From an uncultured Clostridia bacterium (GTDB lineage Bacteria > Bacillota > Clostridia > Christensenellales > Borkfalkiaceae): a stretch of 41,318 bases of DNA. The translations under genes and the position numbers were made by a program. The notes under the pieces were generated by a model. The model was given only the letters and a program-made list of their open reading frames with translations, ran no database searches and had not been told where the DNA came from. The first letter of the stretch is position 1; the number at the start of each line of letters is the position of its first letter. The stretch spans positions 1 to 41,318 of the forward strand of contig CAMRTO010000013.1 in the NCBI GenBank assembly GCA_947053655.1, in the 5' to 3' direction. Positions 9,607-18,268 of the stretch are shown piece after piece.

Positions 9607-9983
9607 AAAATTCCGCCCGCGACGCCGAAAATAAAAAACTCGGCAGGGAAGGGGAAAAGCAGGCGGTAAAATATTTAAAGAAAAACGGATATAAAATTCT
9701 GGAAAAAAATTACAGGACGCGCTTCGGCGAAGTGGACGTAATAGCCCGCAAGGGCGAAGTTGTCGCCTTTATAGAGGTCAAGACGAGGCTTACCGATATT
9801 TTCGGGTCTCCGTCGCAGGCGGTCACGCGGGAGCGGCAGTTCAAATACGTTCAGGCGGCGAAGTTTTACTTCGCGGGACGCGAAATAGACTGCGTTGTCC
9901 GCTTCGACGTTATAGAAATTTTCCGCGGCAACCTCAACCATATAGAAAGCGCTTTTGAAAATAACGGTATTTACAAACGCTGA
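9594..9983 (+). CDS. yraN: UPF0102 / YraN-family endonuclease-like protein
   Basis: About 129 residues of the YraN family, a restriction-endonuclease-like fold. Motifs: LGREGEKQAVKYLKKNGYKILEKNYR, then GEVDVIARKGEVVAFIEVKTR (the D...ExK active-site pattern) and the basic segment at AVTRERQ. Biological role is unsettled. The start is ATG 9594, overlapping the end of rnhB by 13 nt. A more upstream ATG (9561) lacks a ribosome site and adds residues unlike the family. Confidence 0.9.
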   Translation: MAEVKNSARDAENKKLGREGEKQAVKYLKKNGYKILEKNYRTRFGEVDVIARKGEVVAFIEVKTRLTDIFGSPSQAVTRERQFKYVQAAKFYFAGREIDCVVRFDVIEIFRGNLNHIESAFENNGIYKR

Positions 9984-10017
9984 ATTACGTGTTACAATAT
10001 GCGAAAAGGGGATTTTT

Positions 10018-10644
10018 ATGGAAAAAAGAGCGTATGAAATTATTTCGCATTTAAACCGCGAAATAAAAATCAAAATTATAGACGGGCATTTTGCCACGAA
10101 GCATTCGCACGTAAGTCACTGCATAGACATGACTGAGGTGAAAAGTTCTTTAAACGCTTCCAAAGCGGCGGCAAAAATTTTTGCGGACGGCTTTATCGGT
10201 ACGCCCGTCGATACGATAATAAGTCTGGAAAGAATGAAGATGGTGGGCGCGTTCCTTGCCGATTACCTTACCCACGCGGGCATCAACGCAAGGCAGGATA
10301 TAGCGGTTATCTCTCCCGAAATAACGAATGACAAAATGATTTTGCGCGACAATTTTCTGCCTTACGTCAAGGGCAAAAACGTATTGCTTTTAACGGCTTC
10401 CGCCACGACCGGTCAAACGGTGAACAGCGGTATAGAGGGCATCGCGTATTACGGCGGAACGCCCGTCGGCGCGGCCACGGTTTTCGGCGGAGAATTTGCT
10501 TGTTCCGTTCCCGTCGTAAAGCTTTTCGGGACGGAAAACATTCACGACTACGTTTCCTTTTCCACACAGGACTGTCCGCTGTGCAGAAAGGGCATCAAAG
10601 TAGACGCGGTGGTCAATTCCTACGGATACAGTAAAATAGTATAA
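10018..10644 (+). CDS. orotate-phosphoribosyltransferase-like PRTase
   Basis: A 208-residue type I PRTase-fold protein. It has a GHFATKHSHVSHCIDMTEVKSS N-terminal region, a hood-like middle, and a PRPP-loop region VLLLTASATTGQTV. In classical OPRT the loop has two acidic residues before TTG. Here they are Ala and Ser. As I recall, a clostridial subfamily annotated as OPRT shares this LLTASATTG loop and the C-terminal CPLCRKGIKVDAVVNSYGYSK, so this is a subfamily trait and not damage. Whether it makes OMP is uncertain. The start is ATG 10018 (MEKRAYE) with AAAAGGGGA upstream. It follows yraN closely and ends at a strong terminator. Confidence 0.8.
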   Translation: MEKRAYEIISHLNREIKIKIIDGHFATKHSHVSHCIDMTEVKSSLNASKAAAKIFADGFIGTPVDTIISLERMKMVGAFLADYLTHAGINARQDIAVISPEITNDKMILRDNFLPYVKGKNVLLLTASATTGQTVNSGIEGIAYYGGTPVGAATVFGGEFACSVPVVKLFGTENIHDYVSFSTQDCPLCRKGIKVDAVVNSYGYSKIV

Positions 10645-10645
10645 A

Positions 10646-10675
10646 AAAATCCCCAAGCTAATGCTTGGGGATTTT
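10646..10675. terminator. bidirectional terminator
   Basis: AAAATCCCCAAGC-TAAT-GCTTGGGGATTTT, 3 nt after the PRTase stop. The minus-strand ORF ends inside its loop (TAG at 10658-10660). Confidence 0.85.
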
Positions 10676-11002
10676 AAAATCCAGTATAATCATGGCGCGC
10701 CTTTCGGTGTGTGTCGTACCGCTTGCAAGAAGCCACGTCACGTGCTTTAAATTGAAACTGTTAAGACACTCCGGATTCATATACTGCGCATAAAAATCCA
10801 TGCGGTGCTGATAAAGCTGCTTTTGCCCTTTCACAATCTCTAAGGTCTGCTTGTGCAGGCAAGGGTGCTTTGCCGCCGCTATTTTTGCATTAAGATATTT
10901 TTCCGCATCGCACAGTCTTTCGTAAATTTTTACTTCAACCATAAGCGATTTTAAAAATCTTAATATTATTTTCGTTTCTTTGCTAAGCTTTATCTTTGCC
11001 AT
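10658..11002 (-). CDS. small helical hypothetical protein, 114 residues
   Basis: A 114-residue, basic, mostly helical frame (KLSKETKIILRFLKSLMVEV; two Cys; Tyr/His-rich middle). No family is recognised. There is no Shine-Dalgarno before the ATG, which sits just after the T-tract of a minus-strand small-RNA terminator, so expression would need read-through or a promoter I cannot see. Its last residues (DFKIPKH) are encoded by the arm of the convergent terminator. That tail suggests an old frame trimmed by or grown into the terminator. It could be non-coding. Confidence 0.45.
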   Translation of the reverse strand: MAKIKLSKETKIILRFLKSLMVEVKIYERLCDAEKYLNAKIAAAKHPCLHKQTLEIVKGQKQLYQHRMDFYAQYMNPECLNSFNLKHVTWLLASGTTHTERRAMIILDFKIPKH

Positions 11003-11006
11003 AACG

Positions 11007-11043
11007 TTTTAAAAAAAATAAAGTGTGTTCCGAGGGAACACAC
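11007..11043 (-). terminator. Rho-independent terminator of the small RNA
   Basis: Minus strand GTGTGTTCC-CTC-GGAACACAC followed by TTTATTTTTTTT. A textbook terminator with no coding gene directly upstream. Confidence 0.85.
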
Positions 11044-11172
11044 TCGGAAAAGTACTCGTTTTATTCGCAAATCAAAACCGAATGATACCAAAAGTACATA
11101 GGTTTCAGAGTACAATTTCCTACGTATAGGAATTGCACTTTTGGAATAAAATTATTCAGTTTTGATTTGCGT
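11010..11172 (-). ncRNA. self-contained structured small RNA, about 160 nt (6S RNA candidate)
   Basis: A minus-strand promoter (TTGAAA-17-TATACT) and a strong terminator bracket a segment with no useful ORF. The predicted transcript starts almost exactly at an 18-bp closing stem (11154-11171 with 11066-11083, one G-U). Inside is an asymmetric internal loop, then an 8-bp CCAAAAGT/ACTTTTGG stem, then two mutually exclusive inner pairings around CCTATACGTAGG. Size, 5' end within the closing stem, bubble, and refolding potential fit 6S RNA, the sigma-A holoenzyme decoy. The 6S identity is inference. The transcription unit itself is well supported. Confidence 0.6.
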
Positions 11173-11178
11173 GTTTTA

Positions 11179-11207
11179 AGTATAACACAGCGGTTTGCAT
11201 TTTTCAA
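11179..11207 (-). promoter_or_regulatory. promoter of the small RNA
   Basis: Minus strand TTGAAA (11207-11202), 17-nt spacer, TATACT (11184-11179). The start is expected near 11172. Confidence 0.75.
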
Positions 11208-11257
11208 GCGTTTTGTGAAATTAATTGTGAAAATTGCGACACACCCCTTAAAATCAG

Positions 11258-11286
11258 TTGCGCTTTTAAAAAATATTTGGTAATAT
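11258..11286 (+). promoter_or_regulatory. promoter and short leader of rplS
   Basis: TTGCGC (11258), 17 nt, TAATAT (11281-11286), giving a leader of about 58 nt before rplS. The leader has a GACA...TGTC pairing (11311-11329). An L19-type autoregulatory leader is possible but not demonstrable by eye. Confidence 0.5.
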
Positions 11287-11350
11287 AAACTTCGACTTCG
11301 GACAGTCCTCTGCTTCATGCACGAATGTCTTGTTTTATAGGAGGTAGTCA

Positions 11351-11695
11351 ATGAAAGGTTTGGTAGAAGCCATTGAAAAAGAGGGTATGAAGACGGAAGT
11401 CCCCGTATTCAACGTGGGCGACACCGTTAAGGTAGGCTTCAAGGTAATCGAGGGTACCAAGGAAAGAATACAGAACTTCGAAGGCGTTGTAATCGCCAAA
11501 AAGCACGGCGGCATAAGGGAAAGCTTTACCGTGCGCAGACTGTCTTTCGGCGTAGGCGTGGAAAGAACTTTCCCGCTTCACTCCCCCAAGATTGCGTCAA
11601 TCACCGTTGTTAAGCGCGGTAAGGTAAGAAGGGCTAAACTTTATTACCTGCGCGGTCTTACCGGCAAAGCTGCGAAAATTGCGGAATTAAAGTAA
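11351..11695 (+). CDS. rplS: 50S ribosomal protein L19
   Basis: The 114-residue L19 is at the 30S-50S interface. Motifs: [58 protein letters not shown], and the C-terminal [20 protein letters not shown]. Unlike the usual arrangement directly after trmD, it has its own promoter, AGGAGG ribosome site and terminator 1.3 kb beyond the operon. Confidence 0.98.
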   Translation: MKGLVEAIEKEGMKTEVPVFNVGDTVKVGFKVIEGTKERIQNFEGVVIAKKHGGIRESFTVRRLSFGVGVERTFPLHSPKIASITVVKRGKVRRAKLYYLRGLTGKAAKIAELK

Positions 11696-11701
11696 AATTA
11701 A

Positions 11702-11730
11702 AAAAGCTCCCGCTTTATGCGGGAGCTTTT
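11702..11730 (+). terminator. terminator of rplS
   Basis: AAAAGCTCCCGC-TTTAT-GCGGGAGCTTTT directly after the stop codon. Confidence 0.9.
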
Positions 11731-11790
11731 GAATTGCCTGCAATTTCGTTTTGCAACGCGCTTTCGGCGACGGCGAAAAATCCGAAAAAG

Positions 11791-11898
11791 CCTTCTCCTT
11801 CGGGAGAAGGTGTCGCGCAAGCGACGGATGAGGGGCGATTATAATTTAATCCCCTCATCAGTCCGCTGTCGCGGACGGCTTCCCCCAAGGGGGAAGCC
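11791..11898. repeat. multi-hairpin intergenic repeat of gut Firmicutes
   Basis: About 108 bp made of consecutive hairpins: CCTTCTCC/GGAGAAGG, GTCGC/GCGAC, GATGAGGGG/CCCCTCATC around an AT-rich centre, GTCCGC/GCGGAC, and GGCTTCCCCC/GGGGGAAGCC. I recognise it from memory as a repeat scattered between genes in many gut Clostridia (CCTTCTCC...GGATGAGGGG...CCCCTCATC...). It is probably a non-autonomous MITE- or REP-like element. Only one copy is in this window. Confidence 0.75.
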
Positions 11899-11946
11899 AA
11901 AGAAACACATTACCCGTACACAAATCACAAAAGAGGTTTAATTTTT

Positions 11947-13473
11947 ATGTTATCCGAGATAACCAGCTTCGCGCTTTGCGGACTGGAAGGCATACCCGTA
12001 GAGGTGGAAACGGACATCAATAAAGGTCTGGTCAGTTACGACCTTGTGGGGCTGCCCACCGCCGCCGTCAAGGAAAGCCGCGACAGGGTGGAATCCGCCA
12101 TAAAAAACAGCGCGATGTATTTCCCCGTAAATAAAATTACAATAAATCTTGCGCCCGCGGACGTAAAAAAAGAGGGTTCGCATTACGATTTGCCGCTTGC
12201 CGTAAGCATTTTAAAGGCAAGCGACCAGCTTTCCGCCGATACGGACGGAATAGTTTTTCTGGGCGAGCTTGCGCTTGACGGCGCGCTCCGTCCCGTCACG
12301 GGGATAATGCCCGTACTTATTTCGGCAAAAACCAAGGGCTTCAAACGCTTTATAATTCCTTACGCCAACGCCAACGAGGCAAGCTATCTGGAAGGAACCG
12401 AGGTTTACGCGCTGAAAACGCTTCGCGAAGTAGTGGATTTTTTAAAGGGGGAAATAACAGTTTCTCCGGTGGCTCACCGCGATTTCGTCGCGGCGCGGCG
12501 CACGCAAAGCTATAACTACGACATGAGTCTTGTGCGCGGGCAGAAGGTTGCCAAGCGCGCCATAGAAATAGCCGTTGCGGGCGGACACAATATTTTGCTT
12601 GCGGGTCCTCCCGGCACGGGCAAAACCCTGCTTGCGCGCTGTATCCCGACAATTATGCCCGATATGACCTTCGAGGAGGCTTTGGAGGTAACCAAAATTC
12701 ACTCCGTCGCGGGTGAATTGAGCGAGGAGGGAATTGTTTCCCTGCGCCCGTTCAGGACGCCTCATCACACGGCGACGACGGTATCTCTTTGCGGCGGCGG
12801 CAACAACAAAATACACGCGGGCGAAATTTCAAAGGCGCACAAGGGCGTGCTTTTTTTGGACGAACTTCCCGAATATTCGCGGCGCACGCTGGAATCTTTG
12901 CGCCAGCCTCTCGAAGACAGGATAATTACCGTTGCGCGCGCGGGCGGCGCGGTGACGTTCCCTGCGGACTTCATACTGTGCGCAAGCATGAATCCCTGCC
13001 CGTGCGGGAATTACGGCTCGTCTTATCTCACGTGTACATGCACTCCCGCGCAGATACATAATTACAGAAGTAAAATTTCCGGTCCGCTTTTGGACAGAAT
13101 AGACTTGCAGGTGGAAGTGGACGGGGTCAAATACGAGGACCTTGCAGGGGATAGCAGGGAGGAGCCCAGCGCGCAGATAAAAGAACGCGTTGAAAGGGCG
13201 CGCGCCGTCCAGCGCGAGCGCTTCGCGGAAGAAAGCATGAAGATAAACGCGTCCATGGGAGAAAAGCAGATAAAAAAATATTGCCGCCTTTCCGCCGAGT
13301 GCGAGGAGGTTCTGCGCAACGCGTTCGAAACCCTTCATCTTTCGGCGCGCGCCCGTTCGAGGATAATAAAGGTTGCGCGGACGGTTGCCGACCTTGCGCT
13401 CAGCGCGGAAATCAGACCGGAGCATATTCTCGAAGCGGCTTCATACCGCAGTTACGAAAGCGGTAACAACTAA
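11947..13473 (+). CDS. comM: YifB/ComM family Mg-chelatase-like AAA+ ATPase
   Basis: A 508-residue hexameric helicase-like ATPase that promotes branch migration during natural transformation in Gram-negatives. It has an N-terminal Lon-protease-like domain (residues 1-170, GLVSYDLVGLPTAAVKESRDRV), then AAA+ with Walker A GPPGTGKTLLA and Walker B GVLFLDELPEY. A cysteine cluster (CPCGNYGSSYLTCTC) and a C-terminal Mg-chelatase helical domain follow. It is directly followed by dprA (2-nt gap), consistent with a role in incoming-DNA processing. Confidence 0.93.
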   Translation: MLSEITSFALCGLEGIPVEVETDINKGLVSYDLVGLPTAAVKESRDRVESAIKNSAMYFPVNKITINLAPADVKKEGSHYDLPLAVSILKASDQLSADTDGIVFLGELALDGALRPVTGIMPVLISAKTKGFKRFIIPYANANEASYLEGTEVYALKTLREVVDFLKGEITVSPVAHRDFVAARRTQSYNYDMSLVRGQKVAKRAIEIAVAGGHNILLAGPPGTGKTLLARCIPTIMPDMTFEEALEVTKIHSVAGELSEEGIVSLRPFRTPHHTATTVSLCGGGNNKIHAGEISKAHKGVLFLDELPEYSRRTLESLRQPLEDRIITVARAGGAVTFPADFILCASMNPCPCGNYGSSYLTCTCTPAQIHNYRSKISGPLLDRIDLQVEVDGVKYEDLAGDSREEPSAQIKERVERARAVQRERFAEESMKINASMGEKQIKKYCRLSAECEEVLRNAFETLHLSARARSRIIKVARTVADLALSAEIRPEHILEAASYRSYESGNN

Positions 13474-13475
13474 GC

Positions 13476-14546
13476 ATGTATACGCAAGAGGAAATCAATT
13501 TAATAACTCTCTGCGGGATAGAAGAACTGACCTATAACGCGCGGTACAAGCTTCTTTCCGAGCTAAGCTCGCCCTGCCCCGATTTTGCGAAATGCGCAAA
13601 TTTTTTGATTAAAACGCTGTCTGCCGGCGTATATAATAAAGTGAAGGAAAAATTTTACGACCCCGCTTTCCGCGAAAAACTTTTGCTTACTCTTGACAAA
13701 AAGGGCGTAAAATGCGTAACTTTTTTCTCGCCGGAGTATCCCGAAAGTCTGAAAAACACACCCGCCCCGCCGGTCGTGCTTTTCTGTAAGGGCGACACGC
13801 GCTTGCTCGGCGGCAGACTTTTCGCGGTCGTCGGGTCGCGCAGAACTTTGCCGAAGGTCATAGCGGAGTGTAAAAAAATTTCCGGCGAGCTGACGAAAAA
13901 ATTTACCGTCGTGTCGGGACTTGCAGAGGGCGCGGACAGCGCCGCTTTGCAGGGAGCGCTGGACGCGGGCGGAAAGGTTGTTTCCGTACTTGCGTACGGC
14001 TTCGATTACGTCTATCCCGCGTTTAATTCCGCGCTTGTCGGCAGGGTGGAAAAATCAGGGCTTATCGTTTCGGAATACCTTCCTTCCACGGCGCCGAAAA
14101 ATTTTCAGTTCCCCGTCCGCAACCGTATTATAGCCGGACTTGCTGAGGGCGCGCTGATAGTTTCGGCAGGCAGAAAAAGCGGCGCGCTTATCACTGCTGG
14201 GTACTGCTTCGACTACGGGCGCGACGTGTTCGCTTTCCCCTATAACGCTGGCACGCTTTCGGGCGAGGGCTGCAATTCGCTCATAAAAAAAGGCGCGTAT
14301 CTCACCGAAAATATACTTGACATTTCAAATGTATATGGTTTAGACTTTAAAACATCCGAAACAAAGCCGCTTACCGCGGATGAAAAAGCGCTTTTCGACG
14401 CCGTGCGCGAGGAAGGGGAAGCGTTTATCCCCGCAATTGCGGACAAGCTGGGTAAACAGCCGTTCCAGCTTATTCCCCTTTTAACCTCTCTGGAAATAAA
14501 GGGACTTATCGTCCGTCTGGGCGGAAACAGATATTCGGCAGTGTAA
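13476..14546 (+). CDS. dprA: DNA-processing protein DprA (Smf)
   Basis: A 356-residue protein that loads RecA onto single-stranded DNA during transformation. The Rossmann-fold core carries VVGSRR, VVSGLAEGADSAALQGAL, AYGFDYVYP, SEYLP, and FPVRNRIIAGLAEGALIVSAGRKSGAL. A C-terminal winged-helix-like domain is present (residues 290-356). It is followed by topA 10 nt later, as in B. subtilis. Confidence 0.95.
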   Translation: MYTQEEINLITLCGIEELTYNARYKLLSELSSPCPDFAKCANFLIKTLSAGVYNKVKEKFYDPAFREKLLLTLDKKGVKCVTFFSPEYPESLKNTPAPPVVLFCKGDTRLLGGRLFAVVGSRRTLPKVIAECKKISGELTKKFTVVSGLAEGADSAALQGALDAGGKVVSVLAYGFDYVYPAFNSALVGRVEKSGLIVSEYLPSTAPKNFQFPVRNRIIAGLAEGALIVSAGRKSGALITAGYCFDYGRDVFAFPYNAGTLSGEGCNSLIKKGAYLTENILDISNVYGLDFKTSETKPLTADEKALFDAVREEGEAFIPAIADKLGKQPFQLIPLLTSLEIKGLIVRLGGNRYSAV

Positions 14547-14556
14547 AGGTAGAATT

Positions 14557-16887
14557 ATGGATCTTATTATCGTTGAATCGCCTTCCAAGGCAAAGACAAT
14601 TTCAAAATATTTAAAGGGGAAGTACAGGGTCGACGCGTCCGGCGGACACGTAAGGGATTTGCCCGAAAAGACGCTCGGCGTGAAAATAACTTCCAATTTC
14701 GAGCCGAAGTATGAAATCACGCCCAGCAAGAAAGAGGTTATAAAACGCCTTGCCGCGGAAGCGAAGAAGGCGGACAGGGTTTACCTTGCAACCGACCCCG
14801 ACCGTGAGGGCGAGGCGATAAGCTGGCATTTACAGACGGTGCTTGGTCTGGACGAGTCGGGCGAAAACAGAATAGAGTTCAACGAAATTTCCCCCTCCGC
14901 CGTACAGAACGCCCTGAAAACCCCGCGTAAAATAAATTACAACCTTGTCGACGCGCAGCAGGCGCGCAGGGTTTTGGACAGACTTGTCGGCTACAAGCTT
15001 TCCCCGCTTTTGAACAAGCGCATACAGAACGGGCTTTCGGCGGGCAGGGTTCAGTCCGTCGCGCTCCGCCTTATCGTGGACAGAGAACGCGAAATTCAGG
15101 CGTTCAAACCCGAGGAATACTGGAATTTCAGCGCGCTTTTACAGGATACCGAAAGGAAATATTCGCCCTTCAAGGCGACTTACCAATATAAGAAAAACGG
15201 CGAAAGCATAGGAAAGGAGCTTGCCGACAAGCTTGAAGAAAAATTAAAGACTGCGGCATTCACCGTCGCGAAGGTGAAGTCGGGCGTGACCAAACAGCAC
15301 GCGCCCGCGCCGTTTACGACCTCCTCGCTTCAACAGGACGCTTCCAATAAATTCGGAATGACCTCGCCCGAAACCATGCTTGTCGCACAGCATTTGTACG
15401 AGGGTATGGACGTCGGCGGCGACCATATAGCGCTTATAACTTATATAAGAACGGACTCCGTCCGTATTTCCAAGGAAGCGCAGGACAACGCTTTGCAATT
15501 TATCAAGGATACCTACGGCGAAAAATACGCGCCCGAAAAGCCTAACTACTACGCGACCAAAAAGGGCGCACAGGACGCGCACGAGGCTATCCGTCCTATC
15601 AATTTACAGGTGACGCCCGCAAGCGTAAAAGCTTCGCTGGACAGAAAGCACTACAATATTTACAAGCTGGTTTACGACAGATTCATCGCCTCGCAAATGG
15701 CGGAAGCGCAGTACAACTCCATGCAGATTGAAGCGGAAGCCGAGGGTTACATATTCAAAGCTAGCGGTAAGTCCCTGCTTTTTTCGGGATACACGGCGGC
15801 TTATCAGGATTCTTCCAAGGATAAGGACGACGAGGAGGAGAGCGCAAAGCTTTTACCCCCGCTTAAAGAGGGCGACAGCCTGCTTTTGAACGAATTTACA
15901 AAGGAACAGAAGTTTACCCGTCCTCCCCTCAGGTTTACGGACGCTTCGCTCGTCAAGGCGATGGAGGAAAAGGGTATCGGCAGACCTTCCACCTACGCTT
16001 CCATAATTTCCGTACTGACCAAGCGGCGTTACGTCACCAAGGACGGAAAATATATGGTTCCCACGGAAGTGGCTTATAAAATCACGGACATGCTGGTGCA
16101 GTACTTTACCGACATAATGGACGTCGGCTTTACCGCGCATATGGAGGACGACCTCGATAAAATAGAGGACGGCGGCTGCGACTGGCACAAGATAATAGCG
16201 GATTTTTACCCCGCCTTTGCCGAAAAATTGAAGACGGCTTCAACCGACGGCGACGAGCTTACGGATATAAAATGCGAGCATTGCGGCAACCCAATGATAA
16301 GGCGCATAGGCAAATACGGGAATTATCTTGCCTGCTCAAATTATCCCGCTTGCTCGAACATAGTCAGCGAAAGCGAGGTTGAGGTTTCCGAAATGCGCTG
16401 TCCCAAATGCGGCGCAAACATGATAGTAAAGAGCGGCAAATTCGGCAAATTCCTTGCCTGCCCCAATTATCCCGAGTGCTCCGCCATTCTTCCGATAGAC
16501 GCGAAAATGACGGAGGAGAAATGCACGCAGTGCAATTCGTACATGATTGCGAAAAAGGGCAAGTTCGGTGTGTATCTGGAATGTGCGAACTGCGGCTCGC
16601 GCAGACCGTACAACTCGCCCGACGGCGCGGCGAAGGAGGGCGAAAAGATTGAGGGCAAGTGCCCCGACTGCGGCAAACCCATGCGCCGCATGCGTTCCCA
16701 GCGCGGTAAAATTTACTACGGTTGCACGGGCTATCCCGACTGCAAATTTCTAAGCTGGGACGTGCCCACCGGCGACAAATGTCCCAAGTGCGGTAAATTC
16801 CTCGTTAAAAAAGGAAACAAAATCAAATGCTCCGAAAAGACGTGCGACTACTCAATAGAGGCGCCCGAAGCCGAAAATGAAAATTAA
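14557..16887 (+). CDS. topA: DNA topoisomerase I
   Basis: The 776-residue type IA topoisomerase relaxes negative supercoils. Toprim domain: IIVESPSKAKTI and the acidic triad segment TDPDREGEAI. The active tyrosine is Tyr296 in TYIRTDSVRIS. GIGRPSTYASII closes the catalytic core. The C-terminus has five zinc-ribbon units: four CxxC pairs with downstream Cys pairs, plus a last CPKCGKF...C...C. This is more than the three of E. coli. An 11-nt overlap couples it to trmFO. Confidence 0.97.
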   Translation: MDLIIVESPSKAKTISKYLKGKYRVDASGGHVRDLPEKTLGVKITSNFEPKYEITPSKKEVIKRLAAEAKKADRVYLATDPDREGEAISWHLQTVLGLDESGENRIEFNEISPSAVQNALKTPRKINYNLVDAQQARRVLDRLVGYKLSPLLNKRIQNGLSAGRVQSVALRLIVDREREIQAFKPEEYWNFSALLQDTERKYSPFKATYQYKKNGESIGKELADKLEEKLKTAAFTVAKVKSGVTKQHAPAPFTTSSLQQDASNKFGMTSPETMLVAQHLYEGMDVGGDHIALITYIRTDSVRISKEAQDNALQFIKDTYGEKYAPEKPNYYATKKGAQDAHEAIRPINLQVTPASVKASLDRKHYNIYKLVYDRFIASQMAEAQYNSMQIEAEAEGYIFKASGKSLLFSGYTAAYQDSSKDKDDEEESAKLLPPLKEGDSLLLNEFTKEQKFTRPPLRFTDASLVKAMEEKGIGRPSTYASIISVLTKRRYVTKDGKYMVPTEVAYKITDMLVQYFTDIMDVGFTAHMEDDLDKIEDGGCDWHKIIADFYPAFAEKLKTASTDGDELTDIKCEHCGNPMIRRIGKYGNYLACSNYPACSNIVSESEVEVSEMRCPKCGANMIVKSGKFGKFLACPNYPECSAILPIDAKMTEEKCTQCNSYMIAKKGKFGVYLECANCGSRRPYNSPDGAAKEGEKIEGKCPDCGKPMRRMRSQRGKIYYGCTGYPDCKFLSWDVPTGDKCPKCGKFLVKKGNKIKCSEKTCDYSIEAPEAENEN

Positions 16888-18178
16888 AGTAATAGGCGCG
16901 GGGCTTGCCGGTTGCGAAGCGGCGGCATACCTTGCTTCGCACGGGGCGGAGGTTATACTTTACGACATAAAGCCGAATGCCTTCACGCCCGCGCACTCGG
17001 ATAAAAACTTCGGCGAGCTGGTTTGTTCCAACTCGCTCAAAAGCGCGGACGTATACGGCAACGCCTGCGGACTGTTAAAGGAAGAAATGCGGCGTTTCGG
17101 CTCGCTTACGATGCGCGCCGCGGAAGAAACGCGCGTGCCCGCTGGCGGCGCGCTTGCCGTGGACAGAGCGGCTTTCGCACATTATATTACCGAAAAAGTA
17201 AACAGCGACAAAAACATAACCGTTGTCTGCGAGGAAGCGGAAAGCGTACCCGAGGGGTGGAGCATCGTCGCGACGGGACCGCTTACTACGGACGCGCTTT
17301 CCAAGGATATTGCGCGCGTCTGCGGCGGGCGGCTTCATTTTTTCGACGCGTCGGCGCCGATAGTTTCGCGCGAGAGTATAGATTTTTCCGCTTGCTTTTA
17401 CGGCGACAGATACGGCAGGGGCGGCGACGATTACATAAACTGCCCCATGAATAAAGAGCAGTACGAAAGCTTTGTAAAAGAGCTTGTCGCCGCGGAAAAA
17501 GCCGTTTTGCACGACTTTGAAAAGAGAGAAATATTCGAGGGCTGCATGCCCGTGGAGGTAATGGCGGCGCGCGGCGCGGACAGCCTGCGCTTTGCAATGC
17601 TTAAACCCGTTGGGTTAAAGGACGCCGACGGAAACAAATTTTACGCCGTGCTTCAATTAAGAAAGGAAAACGCCGCGGGGGAAGCTTACAACCTTGTGGG
17701 CTTCCAGACAAATCTCAAACAGGGCGAGCAAAGGCGGGTTTTTTCAATGATTCCCGCGCTGAAAAACGCAGAGTTTTTGAGATACGGTGTAATGCACCGC
17801 AACACTTACATAAATTCGCCGGAGTGTTTAAACGCGGATTTTTCTTTAAAAAGCAACCCCGAAGTTTTCTTTGCGGGACAGATAACAGGAGTAGAGGGAT
17901 ACGTCGAGTCGGCTGCAAGCGGACTTTTGGCGGCAATTCACCTGTTGCGCAAAGCAGGCGGAGAACAGCCGGTCATTCCCGACAACACCACAATGCTCGG
18001 CGCGCTGTCGGCGCATATTTCTACGCCGAACAAGGATTTTCAGCCCATGAACGCAAACTTCGGTATTCTCAGACCGGCGGATAAAAAAATAAGGGACAAA
18101 AAGGAAAGGTACGCTTATCTTGCCGAACGCGCCCTTAAAACGGTTAACGAATACATTGAAAGCCTGCATATTGTTTGA
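16877..18178 (+). CDS. trmFO: FAD/folate-dependent tRNA m5U54 methyltransferase TrmFO
   Basis: A 433-residue flavoprotein that methylates U54 of tRNA using methylenetetrahydrofolate. The FAD-binding GAGLAGCEAA (residues 7-16) is at the N-terminus. FGELVCSNSLKS carries the conserved Cys. Further blocks are YINCPMNKEQYE, GCMPVEVMAARG and the C-terminal GQITGVEGYVESAASG. Start overlaps topA. Confidence 0.96.
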   Translation: MKIKVIGAGLAGCEAAAYLASHGAEVILYDIKPNAFTPAHSDKNFGELVCSNSLKSADVYGNACGLLKEEMRRFGSLTMRAAEETRVPAGGALAVDRAAFAHYITEKVNSDKNITVVCEEAESVPEGWSIVATGPLTTDALSKDIARVCGGRLHFFDASAPIVSRESIDFSACFYGDRYGRGGDDYINCPMNKEQYESFVKELVAAEKAVLHDFEKREIFEGCMPVEVMAARGADSLRFAMLKPVGLKDADGNKFYAVLQLRKENAAGEAYNLVGFQTNLKQGEQRRVFSMIPALKNAEFLRYGVMHRNTYINSPECLNADFSLKSNPEVFFAGQITGVEGYVESAASGLLAAIHLLRKAGGEQPVIPDNTTMLGALSAHISTPNKDFQPMNANFGILRPADKKIRDKKERYAYLAERALKTVNEYIESLHIV

Positions 18179-18228
18179 ATGTGTCCGGAAAAGTTTAGAT
18201 TAAAAGTGTAAGACATTTTTTTATATTT

Positions 18229-18250
18229 GTTTTCTATATAAAAAGAAAAC
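18229..18250. promoter_or_regulatory. inverted repeat before hslV
   Basis: GTTTTCT (18229-18235), 8-nt spacer, AGAAAAC (18244-18250), 18 nt before the hslV ATG in the 90-nt trmFO-hslV gap. A possible operator. It does not match CIRCE. Confidence 0.3.
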
Positions 18251-18268
18251 TGTTTTTGTGAGGATTTT

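Noticed and set aside
11061..11351. 96-codon minus frame over the small RNA
   Set aside because: It begins upstream of the small-RNA promoter and runs through its stems; no ribosome site.
11717..11941. Open frames across the repeat region after rplS
   Set aside because: They are made of terminator and palindromic repeat sequence and lack ribosome sites.
18179..18268. Promoter for hslV
   Set aside because: AT-rich with TATATA-like stretches but no -35/-10 pair with acceptable spacing; left unassigned.
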